Below are positions 25,400 through 34,474 of a DNA stretch of 64,000 nucleotides, piece after piece. How positions within the stretch are numbered: the first letter of the stretch is position 1; the number at the start of each line of letters is the position of its first letter. The notes beneath the pieces are model-generated. The model was not told the origin of the DNA. It saw only the letters and a list, made by a program, of their open reading frames with translations, and did no database searches. The stretch comes from Morganella morganii (lineage in GTDB: Bacteria; Pseudomonadota; Gammaproteobacteria; Enterobacterales; Enterobacteriaceae). The stretch covers positions 2,598,351 to 2,662,350 of the forward strand of contig NZ_NRQY01000001.1 of NCBI RefSeq assembly GCF_003996855.1, read 5' to 3'. The translations under genes and the position numbers were made by a program.

Positions 25400-26737
25400 T
25401 TACAGGAAAGCGAAGAACAGCATACCGACGATGGCTCCGGTGGTGCCCAGGATAGTTTCCATCAGCGTCCAGGTCTTCAGGGTCTGTGCTTCGGTGGCAC
25501 CGGTAAATTTCCCGAACAGCCAGAAACCGGAATCGTTCACGTGACTCAGCACAATAGATCCGCCCGCGATACAGACAGACAACGCAGCCAGTTGTGCGCC
25601 GGAATAGCCCAACTCACCGATAACCGGTAATACCAGACCAACAGTGGTCAGGCAGGCAACAGTTGCGGAGCCCTGAATCACACGGACAGCGGCAGAGAGA
25701 ATAAAGCAGGCAGCGGCAATCGGCAGCCCCGCACCAATCAGTGCTTCACCCAGTGCAGGCCCCACACCGGAGTCCACCAGCACCTGTTTGAACACACCAC
25801 CGGCACCGGTCACCAGCAGGATAATCCCCGCAGGCTGGATGGCGGCAGAACAGATTTCCATCACTTTATTGCGGCTCATGCCACGGCGGATTGCCAGGCC
25901 GTAAATCGCCACCAGACAGGCAATCAGAATCGCCAGGAACGGGTGTCCGATAAACACCAGCCAGGCGTGAAGCTTTGAATCCGGGTCCACCATCGGCGCA
26001 GCAATGGTTTTCAGACCGACCAGCACCAGCGGGAACAGTACCAGTGCCAGGCTCAGACCAAATGACGGCATTTTACTCTGCCCGAGAGCCGGTTCAGTCA
26101 GGTCTTTCGGCAGCTCCAGTGTGACGAACTTACTGATAAAGTTACCGAACAGCGGCCCGGCCAGAATCATACCCGGGATCGCCGCACACAGACCGATAAG
26201 GATCATCCAGCCGAAATCCGCATTCATCTGATCTGCCAGCAGCATCGGAGTCGGTCCCGGCAGCAGGAAACAGGCGGCGGCGGCCACACCGGCAAACAGC
26301 GGGATAGCCAGACGCACCACGTTACCGCCGGTCCGGCGGGCAACCGCGAAGACCACGCCAATCAGCAGCACAATCGCCACATCAAAGAACAGCGGCAGTG
26401 CACAGATAAGCCCGGCGATCCCCAGCGCGTAATGCGCCCGTTTCTCACCAAAGGACTTAAGCAGCTTAATCGCGATCTGGTCGAGTGCACCGGTTTCATG
26501 GAGAATTTTTCCGAACATCGCCCCGAGTGCAACCACTATCGCGAGGAAACCAAGTGTCCCGCCCATCCCGTCCTGCATGGTTTGTGTAATCTGCTCCAGC
26601 GGCATCCCGGAGAAAATACCTGCACCGATAGCCACAATCATCAGCGCCACGAATGCGTGCAGCCTCGCCACCATCACCAGGAACAGCAGCAGTAATACCG
26701 ACCCGGCAGCGGTTAACACCAGGGTTAATGTTGTCAT
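25400..26737 (-). CDS. gntU: gluconate transporter GntU
   Basis: A GntP-family gluconate:proton symporter of 445 residues in the inner membrane. It aligns nearly colinearly with E. coli GntU (446 residues): MTTLTLVLTAAGSVLLLLFL, GMGGTLGFLAIVVALGAMFG, GSATVACLTTVGLV and SHVNDSGFWLFGKFTG. It is co-transcribed with gntK, whose stop overlaps its start by 4 bases. Gluconate-responsive GntR control is expected through the operators upstream of gntK. Confidence 0.95.
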   Translation of the reverse strand: MTTLTLVLTAAGSVLLLLFLVMVARLHAFVALMIVAIGAGIFSGMPLEQITQTMQDGMGGTLGFLAIVVALGAMFGKILHETGALDQIAIKLLKSFGEKRAHYALGIAGLICALPLFFDVAIVLLIGVVFAVARRTGGNVVRLAIPLFAGVAAAACFLLPGPTPMLLADQMNADFGWMILIGLCAAIPGMILAGPLFGNFISKFVTLELPKDLTEPALGQSKMPSFGLSLALVLFPLVLVGLKTIAAPMVDPDSKLHAWLVFIGHPFLAILIACLVAIYGLAIRRGMSRNKVMEICSAAIQPAGIILLVTGAGGVFKQVLVDSGVGPALGEALIGAGLPIAAACFILSAAVRVIQGSATVACLTTVGLVLPVIGELGYSGAQLAALSVCIAGGSIVLSHVNDSGFWLFGKFTGATEAQTLKTWTLMETILGTTGAIVGMLFFAFL

Positions 26738-27276
26738 GACTGATCTCCGGAAACCTGTCTGATAATCTGTACCGCGCCCGCAATCACACCCTCAAGCGGC
26801 GGCTGAATGTCCAGCACCTGCACATCCTGCTCTTCAGCAGTGTCCGGTGCCTCTAATGTATCGAACTGCGTGATCAGCATTTCCGGTTTAAAGAAATGCC
26901 CTTTACGGGCTTTCAGGCGGCTTTCGATCAGATCAAAATCCCCTTTCAGCCAGATAAATGACAGATTTTTGTTCTGACGGCGCAGGATATCGCGGTAGCT
27001 TTTTTTCAGCGCCGAACAGACAATCACCGAGAGTTCATTGGTTCGCTGCATGGCAAAAATCGCGTCGTTGATGGCTTTCAGCCACGGTTCACGATCGGCA
27101 TCATTCAGCGGGTGCCCGGCCGCCATTTTTTCGATGTTGGCACGCGGATGCAGGTAATCCCCGTCCAGAAAGGCCGCATTCAGCCCGGTTGCAACCCCGT
27201 TAGCCACAGCGGATTTTCCGCAGCCGGAAACCCCCATCAAAACAAAGGCGTGATGTGGTTTTTGGCTATCACTCAT
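26734..27276 (-). CDS. gntK: gluconokinase GntK
   Basis: A thermoresistant-type gluconokinase, ATP + gluconate to 6-phosphogluconate, feeding the pentose phosphate and Entner-Doudoroff pathways. The P-loop GVSGCGKSAVA is near residue 15, with the family motifs FLDGDYLHPRANIEKMAAG, PLNDADREPWL and CSALKKSYRDILR. The start at 27276 (MSDSQKP) is preferred to an upstream in-frame codon that would read through the operator region; AGAGGAA lies just upstream. 180 residues, close to the usual size. Operon gntK-gntU. Confidence 0.94.
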   Translation of the reverse strand: MSDSQKPHHAFVLMGVSGCGKSAVANGVATGLNAAFLDGDYLHPRANIEKMAAGHPLNDADREPWLKAINDAIFAMQRTNELSVIVCSALKKSYRDILRRQNKNLSFIWLKGDFDLIESRLKARKGHFFKPEMLITQFDTLEAPDTAEEQDVQVLDIQPPLEGVIAGAVQIIRQVSGDQS

Positions 27277-27310
27277 AACAATTCCTCTTATGCGGTCATT
27301 ATCACCGGAT

Positions 27311-27339
27311 ATGTTACCGGTAACTATTACCGGTAACAT
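27311..27339. promoter_or_regulatory. GntR operator pair upstream of gntK
   Basis: Two overlapping copies of the GntR dyad (ATGTTACCGGTAAC and TTACCGGTAACATT) share the centre of the region. The E. coli GntR consensus is a TTACCGGTAA-type palindrome. The sites sit 35-63 bases upstream of gntK, in the promoter zone, so gluconate should derepress gntKU. Confidence 0.85.
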
Positions 27340-27446
27340 TACCAACGGATATGGTTACAATGCAATCAAACACTGTTTTCAGATGAATAAATTGTGACAG
27401 TTATCTCAAACGAAATTCCTGTCACATCAGGAAGGGCCGGGAGCCG

Positions 27447-28442
27447 TTAAATACTCTCTCCCGGTAATAATTCGAAGCCGACATCGATTATCTGCTGAGG
27501 AGGCAGTTCGCCGCGCAGACGCGCCAGCAGCACTTCTGCCGCACGGCGTCCCATCAGGTCACGAGGAGTGAGGACACTGGCCAGTTTCGGGGTCATCACA
27601 CGACCGACATCATGGCCGTGGAACCCGGCAACCGCCAGATCCTGCGGGATGCGGATCCCGAGGCGCTGACACTCAAAAATAGCGCCGATAGCGAGGTCAT
27701 CGTTGGTACAGAACAGTCCGTCAGCATCCGGGTAATCGGCTCTGACCTGGTGCAGTTGTCCCGCCCCGAGCGAATAGGATGAGCTTTCCTGCGTCATCAC
27801 ATTACCCGGCTCAAGTCCCGCATCCCGCATAGCCTGCTCATAACCCTGAAGACGCATGAAGGTCCGTTCGTCATGACGTGCGCCGAGGTAAATCACCCTG
27901 CGGCAGCCGCGTGCAATCATCGCCTGTGTCATTTCAAAAGCTGCTCGCCGGTTATCCAGCCCGACGGCGGAATCATAGCAGGGAGACACGCTGTCCATCA
28001 GTTCCACCACCGGAATCCCGGCGGTGGCCAGCATTTTCAGAGTGCGCGGAGTATGTGTGCGTTCGGCCAGGATCAGGCCGTCGATATTGTAGGATAACAG
28101 GGAGACCAGACGGTCTTCTTCTTTCTCGGCCAGATAGCCGTAGTGTGCCAGCATCGTCTGATAACCGGCTGTATCCGTGATGGTTTCAATACCGCGGATG
28201 ACTTCCGCGAAGACCTGGTTGGTCAGCGAGGGGAGCAGCACACCAATAGCCCGGCTGGTGGCATTGGATAAAATATCCGGCACCCGGTTCGGGATATACC
28301 CCAGTTCATCCAGGGTACGGGCAATGGTGCCGCGCAGTTTTTCGGAAACCTGTTCAGGATTACGCAAAAAGCGGCTGATGGTCATTTTGGTTACACCAAC
28401 GCGGTCAGCCACGTCCTGTAACGAAGGGCGTTTTTTCTTCAT
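27447..28442 (-). CDS. gntR: LacI-family gluconate repressor GntR
   Basis: Orthologue of E. coli GntR: repressor of gluconate uptake genes released by gluconate. ATG 28442 gives exactly 331 residues, the E. coli length, starting MKKKRPSLQDVADRVGVTKM (helix-turn-helix). Conserved effector-domain stretches include RAIGVLLPSLTNQVFAEV, IDGLILAERTHTPRTLKM, YLGARHDERT and GLFCTNDDLA. An upstream in-frame start would add residues not found in the family. Located upstream of gntK in the same orientation. Confidence 0.95.
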   Translation of the reverse strand: MKKKRPSLQDVADRVGVTKMTISRFLRNPEQVSEKLRGTIARTLDELGYIPNRVPDILSNATSRAIGVLLPSLTNQVFAEVIRGIETITDTAGYQTMLAHYGYLAEKEEDRLVSLLSYNIDGLILAERTHTPRTLKMLATAGIPVVELMDSVSPCYDSAVGLDNRRAAFEMTQAMIARGCRRVIYLGARHDERTFMRLQGYEQAMRDAGLEPGNVMTQESSSYSLGAGQLHQVRADYPDADGLFCTNDDLAIGAIFECQRLGIRIPQDLAVAGFHGHDVGRVMTPKLASVLTPRDLMGRRAAEVLLARLRGELPPQQIIDVGFELLPGESI

Positions 28443-28599
28443 AGTGCTTATCTTAATACAGACTGGTCTGTGTGTCGTCATATCCGCCGAAATAGCCCGT
28501 AGTTATATCGTATTCCGCCCGGGATTTTACCTTATTTTGACTTACTTCCCTATTTACCGCTGATTTTATTGACTCACCTCATGCTCTGCGCTAACGTCG
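28443..28599. other. divergent intergenic gap, gntR / molA-like
   Basis: A 157-base region holding the gntR promoter on one side and, at its right edge, the ModE-like box of the uptake cluster. No additional gene is supported. Confidence 0.5.
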
Positions 28600-28623
28600 C
28601 GCTATATAACTAAAAACATAACG
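28600..28623. promoter_or_regulatory. ModE-like box upstream of the binding-protein gene
   Basis: A 24-bp element whose ends are CGCTATATAA and ACATAACG, matching the layout of the E. coli modA operator (CG-T-TATAT ... ACATAACG) as I remember it. It sits 19 bases before the start codon. A second element with the same 24-bp length and 19 of 24 identical bases precedes the TonB-receptor gene of the same cluster. Predicted to repress when molybdate is bound to ModE. Confidence 0.65.
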
Positions 28624-28642
28624 ATAATGACGACTGATTACG

Positions 28643-29725
28643 ATGAGACTCAACCGCCTCTGTTCCGGATTCCTTTTCTGCTGCGCACTGCTGCTCTCTT
28701 TCCCGGCATTATCTGCCGCGCCGGAAAGCCCTTCTCAGGTATTTATTTATGGTCAGCTTCCGTCGCCGGAAGCAATTCACCGAGTGGTCAGCAGCGGCCC
28801 GCCGACTGATCAGCTGCTGTTTGCGGTTGCCCCGGAAAAACTACCGGGCTTTGCTTCTCTGTCAGTGAAAAACAGCCCGTATTTTGCCCCCCGCTGGCGC
28901 GATCTGCCGGTCACCGGGCGCCTCTCCGGACGCGGCAGTACCCTCTCTCCGGAAACTCTGCTGGCGCTGGCGCCGGATGTGATTGTTGACAGCGGGCTGA
29001 CCGATGACACTTACCGTTCACAGGCCGCCCGTTTCAGCCGCCAGACCGGTATCCCGTATATCCTGTTGTCCGGAAATCTGACACAAACCCCGGATCTGCT
29101 GCGTCAGGCCGGTGCTCTGCTCGGAGAATCAGAACGTACGGAACAGCAGGCACAACTGGCCGAAAAATGGCTGCGGGATGCCGCGGCCTTTGCCGGGCGT
29201 CAGACACACAAACGCCGTTTTTATCTGGCGCGCGGTGCGAAAGGCCTGCAAACCGGTCTGCGCGGCTCCATTCACAGCGAAGCCCCTGAATTACTGGGAT
29301 TTGAAAATGTCGCGGATGTCCCGGATATGCAGGGGCTGGCAGAAGTCTCTTTCGAGCAGTTATTGCAGTGGAATCCGGATTTTATTATCGCCCAGGATGC
29401 TGTGACGTATGACGCCATTATGCAGGGTGAGGTCTGGCAGAGCCTGGAGGCGGTGAAGAATAAGCAGGTCTTTTACTATGCCGGGCTGCCGTCCGGCTGG
29501 CTCGACAGCCCGCCGGGACTGAACCGGCTGCTGGGGCTGCGCCGCCTTCAGGCACAATTTGAACCTGAGAGTGCGGATCTGAAAGCAGATACCGGTTTAT
29601 TTTTCAGTCTGTTTTATCACTCCTGTGGGGAGGTGATCAATATTGCACTAATTGAAAAAGGATTGTTATTGGCTGAACGCCTTGATTTTACTGCTTTGGC
29701 GGGGAGTTATGCGATTCTGCACTGA
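28643..29725 (+). CDS. molA: FecB/MolA-type metal substrate-binding protein, 3' end replaced by prophage
   Basis: Periplasmic binding protein of an iron-siderophore/B12/molybdate-type ABC importer. A signal peptide (to ALSA) is followed by the two-lobe fold (LLALAPDVIVDSGL; LLQWNPDFIIAQDAV) and the C-terminal ADTGLFFSLFYH. Host sequence ends at about 29623; the last 34 codons (from CGEVIN) are prophage DNA. The missing host C-terminus (HSPLSEAQINSLLSAR, stop) survives at 36515-36565, directly against the permease gene. The original protein would be about 343 residues. It may still fold, since only about 17 C-terminal residues were replaced. The MolA label rests on the ModE boxes and ModD in the cluster. 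Confidence 0.82.
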   Translation: MRLNRLCSGFLFCCALLLSFPALSAAPESPSQVFIYGQLPSPEAIHRVVSSGPPTDQLLFAVAPEKLPGFASLSVKNSPYFAPRWRDLPVTGRLSGRGSTLSPETLLALAPDVIVDSGLTDDTYRSQAARFSRQTGIPYILLSGNLTQTPDLLRQAGALLGESERTEQQAQLAEKWLRDAAAFAGRQTHKRRFYLARGAKGLQTGLRGSIHSEAPELLGFENVADVPDMQGLAEVSFEQLLQWNPDFIIAQDAVTYDAIMQGEVWQSLEAVKNKQVFYYAGLPSGWLDSPPGLNRLLGLRRLQAQFEPESADLKADTGLFFSLFYHSCGEVINIALIEKGLLLAERLDFTALAGSYAILH

Positions 29726-29774
29726 TGAACATGAATTGATTTATTTTATGTTTTTTTGCATTCTATTCTGCACT
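29640..29774 (+). repeat. left-end transposase-site repeats (TTNTGCACT)
   Basis: Three copies of a TTNTGCACT motif in the same orientation: ATATTGCACT (29640-29649), GATTCTGCACT (about 29713-29723) and TATTCTGCACT (about 29764-29774). Three inverted copies occupy the right end. This arrangement is that of MuA binding sites L1-L3, though the motif differs from Mu's. Confidence 0.55.
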
Positions 29775-29836
29775 CAAGTGATCATCTTTTAGGAGCGTTT
29801 AAACGATATTTAAAGGACGATTGAACAGGTATCCAA

Positions 29837-30430
29837 TCATCCCACCTTTTGGTGATCTTCTTCCTGGCTTAAATGACCAGTCTCATCGGTATTTTTCTTC
29901 TCTTCAATGCGGCGCAAAATCTCTTGGTCTAGTGATTCATCACCAGCCATAGCCAGTTTGATAGCTTGTTTCAGCGTTGGCCTGATATGTAGGTTATCAA
30001 TACTACTTTCCAATGAATCTGTTTTAGTGATCTGCAAAATCCCCTCAATGCCTTTCCTATGTATCACTTTGAGTAACTCATTGATTTCATGGTCTGAAAG
30101 AGATTCATAGACCATGTCCCACGCATTTCTTATAGCTGGACTAGTTTTGTTGTATTTTAATGTATCGATGGGTGGTTCTGATTTGGACTGCGCTGAGCCG
30201 AATGCCAGCCAATCAAGGCTGACTTTTTCTGCTTCAGCTATTACCTGTATTGCTTTGAATGAAGGGTCAGTGCCTTTGTTCAAGTAGTTGTTTAAGGTGG
30301 AATACGGTAGTCCCCAAGCCAAAGAAACAGCTCTTATGCTCCGACCTTTGATTAGAGTTTGAATTCTATCTACTAGTGTTTCTTTAGGTGTGAAGGACAA
30401 AGAAACATCGTCACTATTTTTTCTTTCCAT
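29837..30430 (-). CDS. phage CI/c-type repressor
   Basis: A 197-residue repressor with an N-terminal helix-turn-helix (SIRAVSLAWGLPYSTLNNYL, about residues 31-50) of the phage CI type, transcribed away from the early genes as in Mu. The rest is a charged dimerisation region without a recognisable LexA-type protease domain. It is divergent from the ner-like gene and would hold the prophage silent. With most lytic genes deleted it may now only maintain immunity. Confidence 0.82.
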   Translation of the reverse strand: MERKNSDDVSLSFTPKETLVDRIQTLIKGRSIRAVSLAWGLPYSTLNNYLNKGTDPSFKAIQVIAEAEKVSLDWLAFGSAQSKSEPPIDTLKYNKTSPAIRNAWDMVYESLSDHEINELLKVIHRKGIEGILQITKTDSLESSIDNLHIRPTLKQAIKLAMAGDESLDQEILRRIEEKKNTDETGHLSQEEDHQKVG

Positions 30431-30612
30431 TTTCCTTCCTCTCCAATCTATTGATATATAACAAATTACCCAAATCAGGACTCGATTTGCTTTTAATTAA
30501 GAAAAGAAAGGCATTTTTTTCTTTACATAGTCCTAATTTGGATCAATACTGTATCTGCACGGATAACCCACGAGGATTATCCGCAGGGGTAATTTTTAAG
30601 GGTAAACGAAAT

Positions 30613-30849
30613 ATGGATAGAAATGAAGTAAGTCATGCTGACTGGCATCGTATCGATATTGTTGCTGCTCTTCACAAAAAAGGCGTCACGATGCGTGACC
30701 TGTCAACGCAGGCTGGTTTAAAACCAGACACGTTAAAGAATGCACTGGCGCGTTCTTATCCAAAAGGTGAGCGCATTATTGCTGATGCGCTTGGCATTCA
30801 GCCTCAGGAAATATGGCCAAGCCGTTACCTGAGCAGAGTATTAGGGTGA
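30613..30849 (+). CDS. ner: Ner-like phage regulator (Nlp/SfsB family)
   Basis: A 78-residue DNA-binding protein of the Mu Ner family. HADWHRIDIVAALHKKGVTMR begins the first helices, STQAGLKPDTLKNAL is the recognition helix-turn-helix, and IADALGIQPQEIWPSRY ends the domain, all characteristic. ATG 30613 is preferred to the open sequence upstream. In Mu, Ner limits early and repressor transcription. The gene overlaps no other if MuA starts at 30855. Confidence 0.87.
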   Translation: MDRNEVSHADWHRIDIVAALHKKGVTMRDLSTQAGLKPDTLKNALARSYPKGERIIADALGIQPQEIWPSRYLSRVLG

Positions 30850-30854
30850 TCGGT

Positions 30855-31799
30855 ATGTTCCTGACTGCTAATGAACTGGTTGGAATCCCAGGATTACCGG
30901 GCACGGTTCAGGGGATACGAAATCGTCTGAATAAGTTGTCGGGCGATCACCCTGAATTAATTCGTAAACGTACCGGCACAAAAGCCTTTGAGTATCACAT
31001 TAATTGCTTGCCGGAAGCTGCTCAGGACGCGGTGAAACAACGTCATTTTAATGCGGTGCTGGAGCAGAAAAAGACAGAAAAACCGCTGGAAAATCCCGTT
31101 GCTGTTACTGCGGTGAAACCCGGCGAGGAACTGGCTCTGATGCGTCAGTGTCCGGCCCTGCTGGAGCGGGAAGTTTCCGGACTGACAGAAGAACAGAAAG
31201 CAGTTGCTGATGCACGGGCGGCACTGGCTATGGAAGTCCTGTCACTGGTTGCGGCCGGTGATACCCGTACCGGTGCAGTGAACCGGATTTCAGAACAGTC
31301 ACGCAGTGGTGTGCTGCCGGAGTATCTGCAGCGTTCCGCAGACAATGCTAATGCACGCAAGGGTAAATCACGCCGGGGCGTAAGTCCGCGTTCTCTGCAG
31401 GAATGGGTATCGCTTTATCAGAGTACCAATTCCGGGGAAGAGCGTCTGGCATTGCTGGCTCCCGGTCATCACAAAGAAACACGTCCGGAACAAGTGGCAT
31501 GGTTTCCGGGGTTTCTGGCGCATTACCGCAATGTGAACGGGCCGTCACTGATTGCCGCTTACCGTTCATTCTCAGATGAATGGGATGAACAGTATGCCGA
31601 TCAGCCTGCCATGCTGAGTGCGAAACCCTCTTATGACGCGGTGCGCCGCCTGATGGTGAAACTGCCGAAACGTGAGCGTGCAAAAGGCCGTGTAACCGGT
31701 TCGGAAGCGCGGGCACTGGAAACCTATCAGAAGCGTGACTGGTCACAGATGCCGGTAAACGGATGTCACGGATGCCGGAAACAATGTCCGTACCTTTAA
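30855..31799 (+). pseudogene. MuA-like transposase, N-terminal part only
   Basis: This matches the N-terminal domains of Mu-type transposase A: end-binding domain start FLTANELVGIPGLPGTVQ, AFEYHINCLPEAAQ, and the second region SPRSLQEWVSLYQS to LETYQKRDWSQMPVN. It stops at about 314 residues, just before the DDE catalytic domain that normally follows KRD. The last dozen residues come from a different gene in another frame. Hence the element cannot transpose by itself, although the protein could still bind the ends. ATG 30855 gives the usual MuA N-terminus; an upstream ATG (30813) overlaps ner. Confidence 0.85.
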
Positions 31800-31821
31800 A
31801 CACCAGGTAAGGATTGCATAA
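31759..31821 (+). pseudogene. 3' remnant of a Mu baseplate gene (gp46-like)
   Basis: In the frame shifted from MuA, the last 20 codons read TDVTDAGNNVRTFKHQVRIA and stop, with the TAA overlapping the ATG of the next gene (TAATG), as between Mu genes 46 and 47. This marks the deletion junction at about 31755-31762, where everything between MuA and the baseplate was lost. Confidence 0.65.
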
Positions 31822-32882
31822 TGTTCATCACACCCGGCTTTGAACAAATCCGCAGTGAGATTCTGCGGGATATCAAAAACCAGCTTCCGGATGCAGATAC
31901 CGGGTCTGACAGTGATTTTTTTATCCGCGCCTCATCCGTTGCCAGCGTTGCAACAGGGATTTATCAGCATCAGTCATGGATTGTCCGCCAGATTTTTGCG
32001 GACACCGCTGACAGTGATTTTCTTGAGTTGCACGCCAGAACCCGCAATCTCATCCGTAAACCGGCAACCACCGCATCCGGCACCGCAGACTTTACCGGCA
32101 CACCGTACGCTGTTCTGCCGTCCGGGCAGGAAATCCGGGGGGAAACCCTCAGCGTCATCACCACACAGGAGGTGGTGATTGATGAGGACGGTAAAGTCTC
32201 CGCCACGGTCAGTGCCACGACGCCCGGCACCGGCTCAAACATCAGTGTCATTACCCCGGCTGAGCTGGTCAGTGCCCCTATGGGGGTTAACAGCCGTGTA
32301 CTTATTCAGCCGCTGAACGGTGGCACAGACAGGGAAACTGACGCGGCATTACTGGCCCGCCTTCTGGATTTGATCCGACGTCCCCCCGCAGGCGGTAATA
32401 AATATGATTACCGCCGCTGGGCGCTTGAGGTGCCGGGTGTGACCAATGCCTTTGTTTATCCGCTGCGCCGTGGTCTGGGTACTGTGGATGTGGCGATCAC
32501 CTCGGCTGATGGTCTGCCTTCTCAGGAGATTATCGATGCCGCACAGGCGCATATCGATGATGTGCGTCCGGTCACAGCCAAAAACTCACTGGTACTGGCT
32601 CCTGAGCAACGCCGTATCGATTTTGATATTGAGATCCGTATTGCCGGTATTTCGCAGGATGATGCCGTCAGACAGGTAAAAGCAGAAATTCAGGCGGTAA
32701 TGTCCAGACTTGCCCCCGGCGAAAGTTTTACCCGCAGTGATGCAGAAACTGCTGTATCCCTGATTCCGGGCATCCGTGACCGTTTATTTATACAACCTGC
32801 GGGTAATGTGCCCGCGCTGGTTGATGCCGACCATCTGGAATGGCTGCAGCCGGGCACTGTCACCGTAAGGATGATGGTATGA
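31821..32882 (+). CDS. phage baseplate protein J-like (Mu gp47)
   Basis: A 353-residue baseplate wedge protein of the P2 J/Mu gp47 family: SDFFIRASSVASVATGIYQH, VPGVTNAFVYPLRRGLGTVDVAI, and VTAKNSLVLAPEQRRIDFDIEI are typical. The full length is retained. Overlaps the next gene by 4 bases. Confidence 0.87.
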   Translation: MFITPGFEQIRSEILRDIKNQLPDADTGSDSDFFIRASSVASVATGIYQHQSWIVRQIFADTADSDFLELHARTRNLIRKPATTASGTADFTGTPYAVLPSGQEIRGETLSVITTQEVVIDEDGKVSATVSATTPGTGSNISVITPAELVSAPMGVNSRVLIQPLNGGTDRETDAALLARLLDLIRRPPAGGNKYDYRRWALEVPGVTNAFVYPLRRGLGTVDVAITSADGLPSQEIIDAAQAHIDDVRPVTAKNSLVLAPEQRRIDFDIEIRIAGISQDDAVRQVKAEIQAVMSRLAPGESFTRSDAETAVSLIPGIRDRLFIQPAGNVPALVDADHLEWLQPGTVTVRMMV

Positions 32883-33442
32883 AATCCCTGCTGAAGCTGT
32901 TATTGCCGCCGGTCAGTTACGGTACGGATGCCCCCGTACTGGATGCGGAATTGCACGCTGAGGCTGAACAACTGACAAAGGCACAAAAACAGGCTGAGCG
33001 AGTACGAAGCGGGATAACCCCGTTTTTTGCGGATGCGTTACTGGCTGACTGGGAACGGGTTCTGGGGCTGACAACAGATTACAGCCAGACATATCAGCAG
33101 CGCCTTGAAATGGTGCTGTTTAAGCTGTCGGAAACCGGCGGACTCTCCATCCCTTACTTCATACATCTGGCTGAACGTATGGGGTACAGAATCACCATAG
33201 AAGAACCTCAGCCGTTTCAGGCCGGTGTCAATCGTGCCGGTGACCGGCTGATGCACAAAGATGCTTTATGGCTGTGGGTCGTTAATGTTTATGGCTCAAA
33301 AGTGCAGCCGTACCGTTTTCGTGCCGGTGTTTCCGCTGCCGGTGACCGGCTGACTGTCTATGCGGATTCCGTTCTTGAAAGCCTGTTCCAGGACTTAAAG
33401 CCCGCACACACCTATTGTTATTTTACTTATCAGGAATCGTGA
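32879..33442 (+). CDS. phage tail protein (Mu gp48-like, DUF2313)
   Basis: A 187-residue tail/baseplate protein: SLLKLLLPPVSYG start, RVLGLTTDYSQTYQQRLEMVL and YRFRAGVSAAGDRL repeats (a related AGVNRAGDRLM occurs before it). Mu gp48 follows gp47 in the same way. ATG 32879 overlaps the preceding stop. Structural role inferred from position and family. Confidence 0.83.
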   Translation: MKSLLKLLLPPVSYGTDAPVLDAELHAEAEQLTKAQKQAERVRSGITPFFADALLADWERVLGLTTDYSQTYQQRLEMVLFKLSETGGLSIPYFIHLAERMGYRITIEEPQPFQAGVNRAGDRLMHKDALWLWVVNVYGSKVQPYRFRAGVSAAGDRLTVYADSVLESLFQDLKPAHTYCYFTYQES

Positions 33443-33443
33443 T

Positions 33444-34472
33444 ATGCAGAATTTAATGCCGCCTATCGATACAACTGACCATGCTTTTCATGATGGTGAT
33501 CCGACTACCGGTCAACTCGGCACTATTGTCACCGCTGCATGGCTTAATGATGTTCAGGGTGCAACCCGCGACATTCAGGCTGAAATTATTGCCGTACTGA
33601 CTAAAGCAGGGATACAGCCGAATCCACAAAAACAGAATCAGCTGGCAGAGGCTATCAGCCAGATTATCGGCAGTGGTGGTTATGCAACCAGCGGTGATTT
33701 AACGCTGGGTCTGAGTAAAAAGATTGATAAAGCAGATATAGCTCAGCAACTTGGTAACGACACAACAAAAGTTCCGTCACTGCATCTGGTGGCAACAGAA
33801 CTGGGTAAAAAAGCCAGTATTGCTGATGCTAACAGCAAGCTCGCCAAAGACAAAAACGGCGCAGATATCCCGGATAAAGATGCCTTTATCGAAAACCTTG
33901 GTTTACCGGAAAAGTATCAGCCGATAGGAACTTATGCTGACGGCAAGGTATTTAAAGCTCTGGCCGGTGATGGCGCATCAATTACAGAGCTATCTGGAAA
34001 ATACTTACTGGCATTAAAGGAAGATGGCACTGTCGGTTTGTATAGTAAGGAATCCGGAGGATTTTTGTGGGCTGTTGTGAGAGGAGCTCTGGCGCAGATA
34101 ACAGGCCAGGATGCCGGATTAATCATGAGTCAGAAGGCCATTACCGACGCGCTTAATCTTCTTACTCCGCTGTCATCATTCACCAGTGGAGCGGGATGGA
34201 TAAGATTTCCGGACGGAACAATTATTCAGCAAGGCGTGAGCATAGCAGGGCAATTAACCTACCCGACTACAATTCAGTTTCCGATCCCGTTCACCTCGGT
34301 TCCTACTGTCATTGCCTGCTTTGACTCAGCAAGCAATAAAGCTACGGATTGTCCGTCATTTGCCACGTCTCAAGGGTGGAATCCTCTTGCAAATTTCTTT
34401 CTGATGAGTTCAAGGACGTCGGGTGGTGAAAGTGCCGGTGCTAACTGGATAGCCATAGCAAAAGGAAAGTAA
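33444..34472 (+). CDS. phage tail fibre protein (S-like), currently expressed version
   Basis: A 342-residue tail fibre. The N-terminal constant part (PPIDTTDHAFHDGDPTTGQLGTIVTAAWLN) attaches to the baseplate. The central part contains short spacer repeats. At 33886-33911 (IENLGLPEKYQ) lies a recombinase site at which the C-terminal host-recognition part can be exchanged. The current C-terminus (FPDGTIIQQG ... NWIAIAKGK) resembles Mu/P1-type fibres. The gene overlaps no other and is followed 2 bases later by its assembly chaperone. Confidence 0.85.
   Translation: MQNLMPPIDTTDHAFHDGDPTTGQLGTIVTAAWLNDVQGATRDIQAEIIAVLTKAGIQPNPQKQNQLAEAISQIIGSGGYATSGDLTLGLSKKIDKADIAQQLGNDTTKVPSLHLVATELGKKASIADANSKLAKDKNGADIPDKDAFIENLGLPEKYQPIGTYADGKVFKALAGDGASITELSGKYLLALKEDGTVGLYSKESGGFLWAVVRGALAQITGQDAGLIMSQKAITDALNLLTPLSSFTSGAGWIRFPDGTIIQQGVSIAGQLTYPTTIQFPIPFTSVPTVIACFDSASNKATDCPSFATSQGWNPLANFFLMSSRTSGGESAGANWIAIAKGK
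33886..33911. repeat. gix-like inversion site, left
   Basis: A 26-bp site that on the minus strand reads TTCCGGTAAACC-AA-GGTTTTCGATAA, close to Mu gix (TTCCTGTAAACC-GA-GGTTTTGGATAA as I recall) with a 2-bp crossover core. It falls inside the tail fibre coding sequence, at the constant/variable boundary. Confidence 0.75.
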
Positions 34473-34474
34473 AC

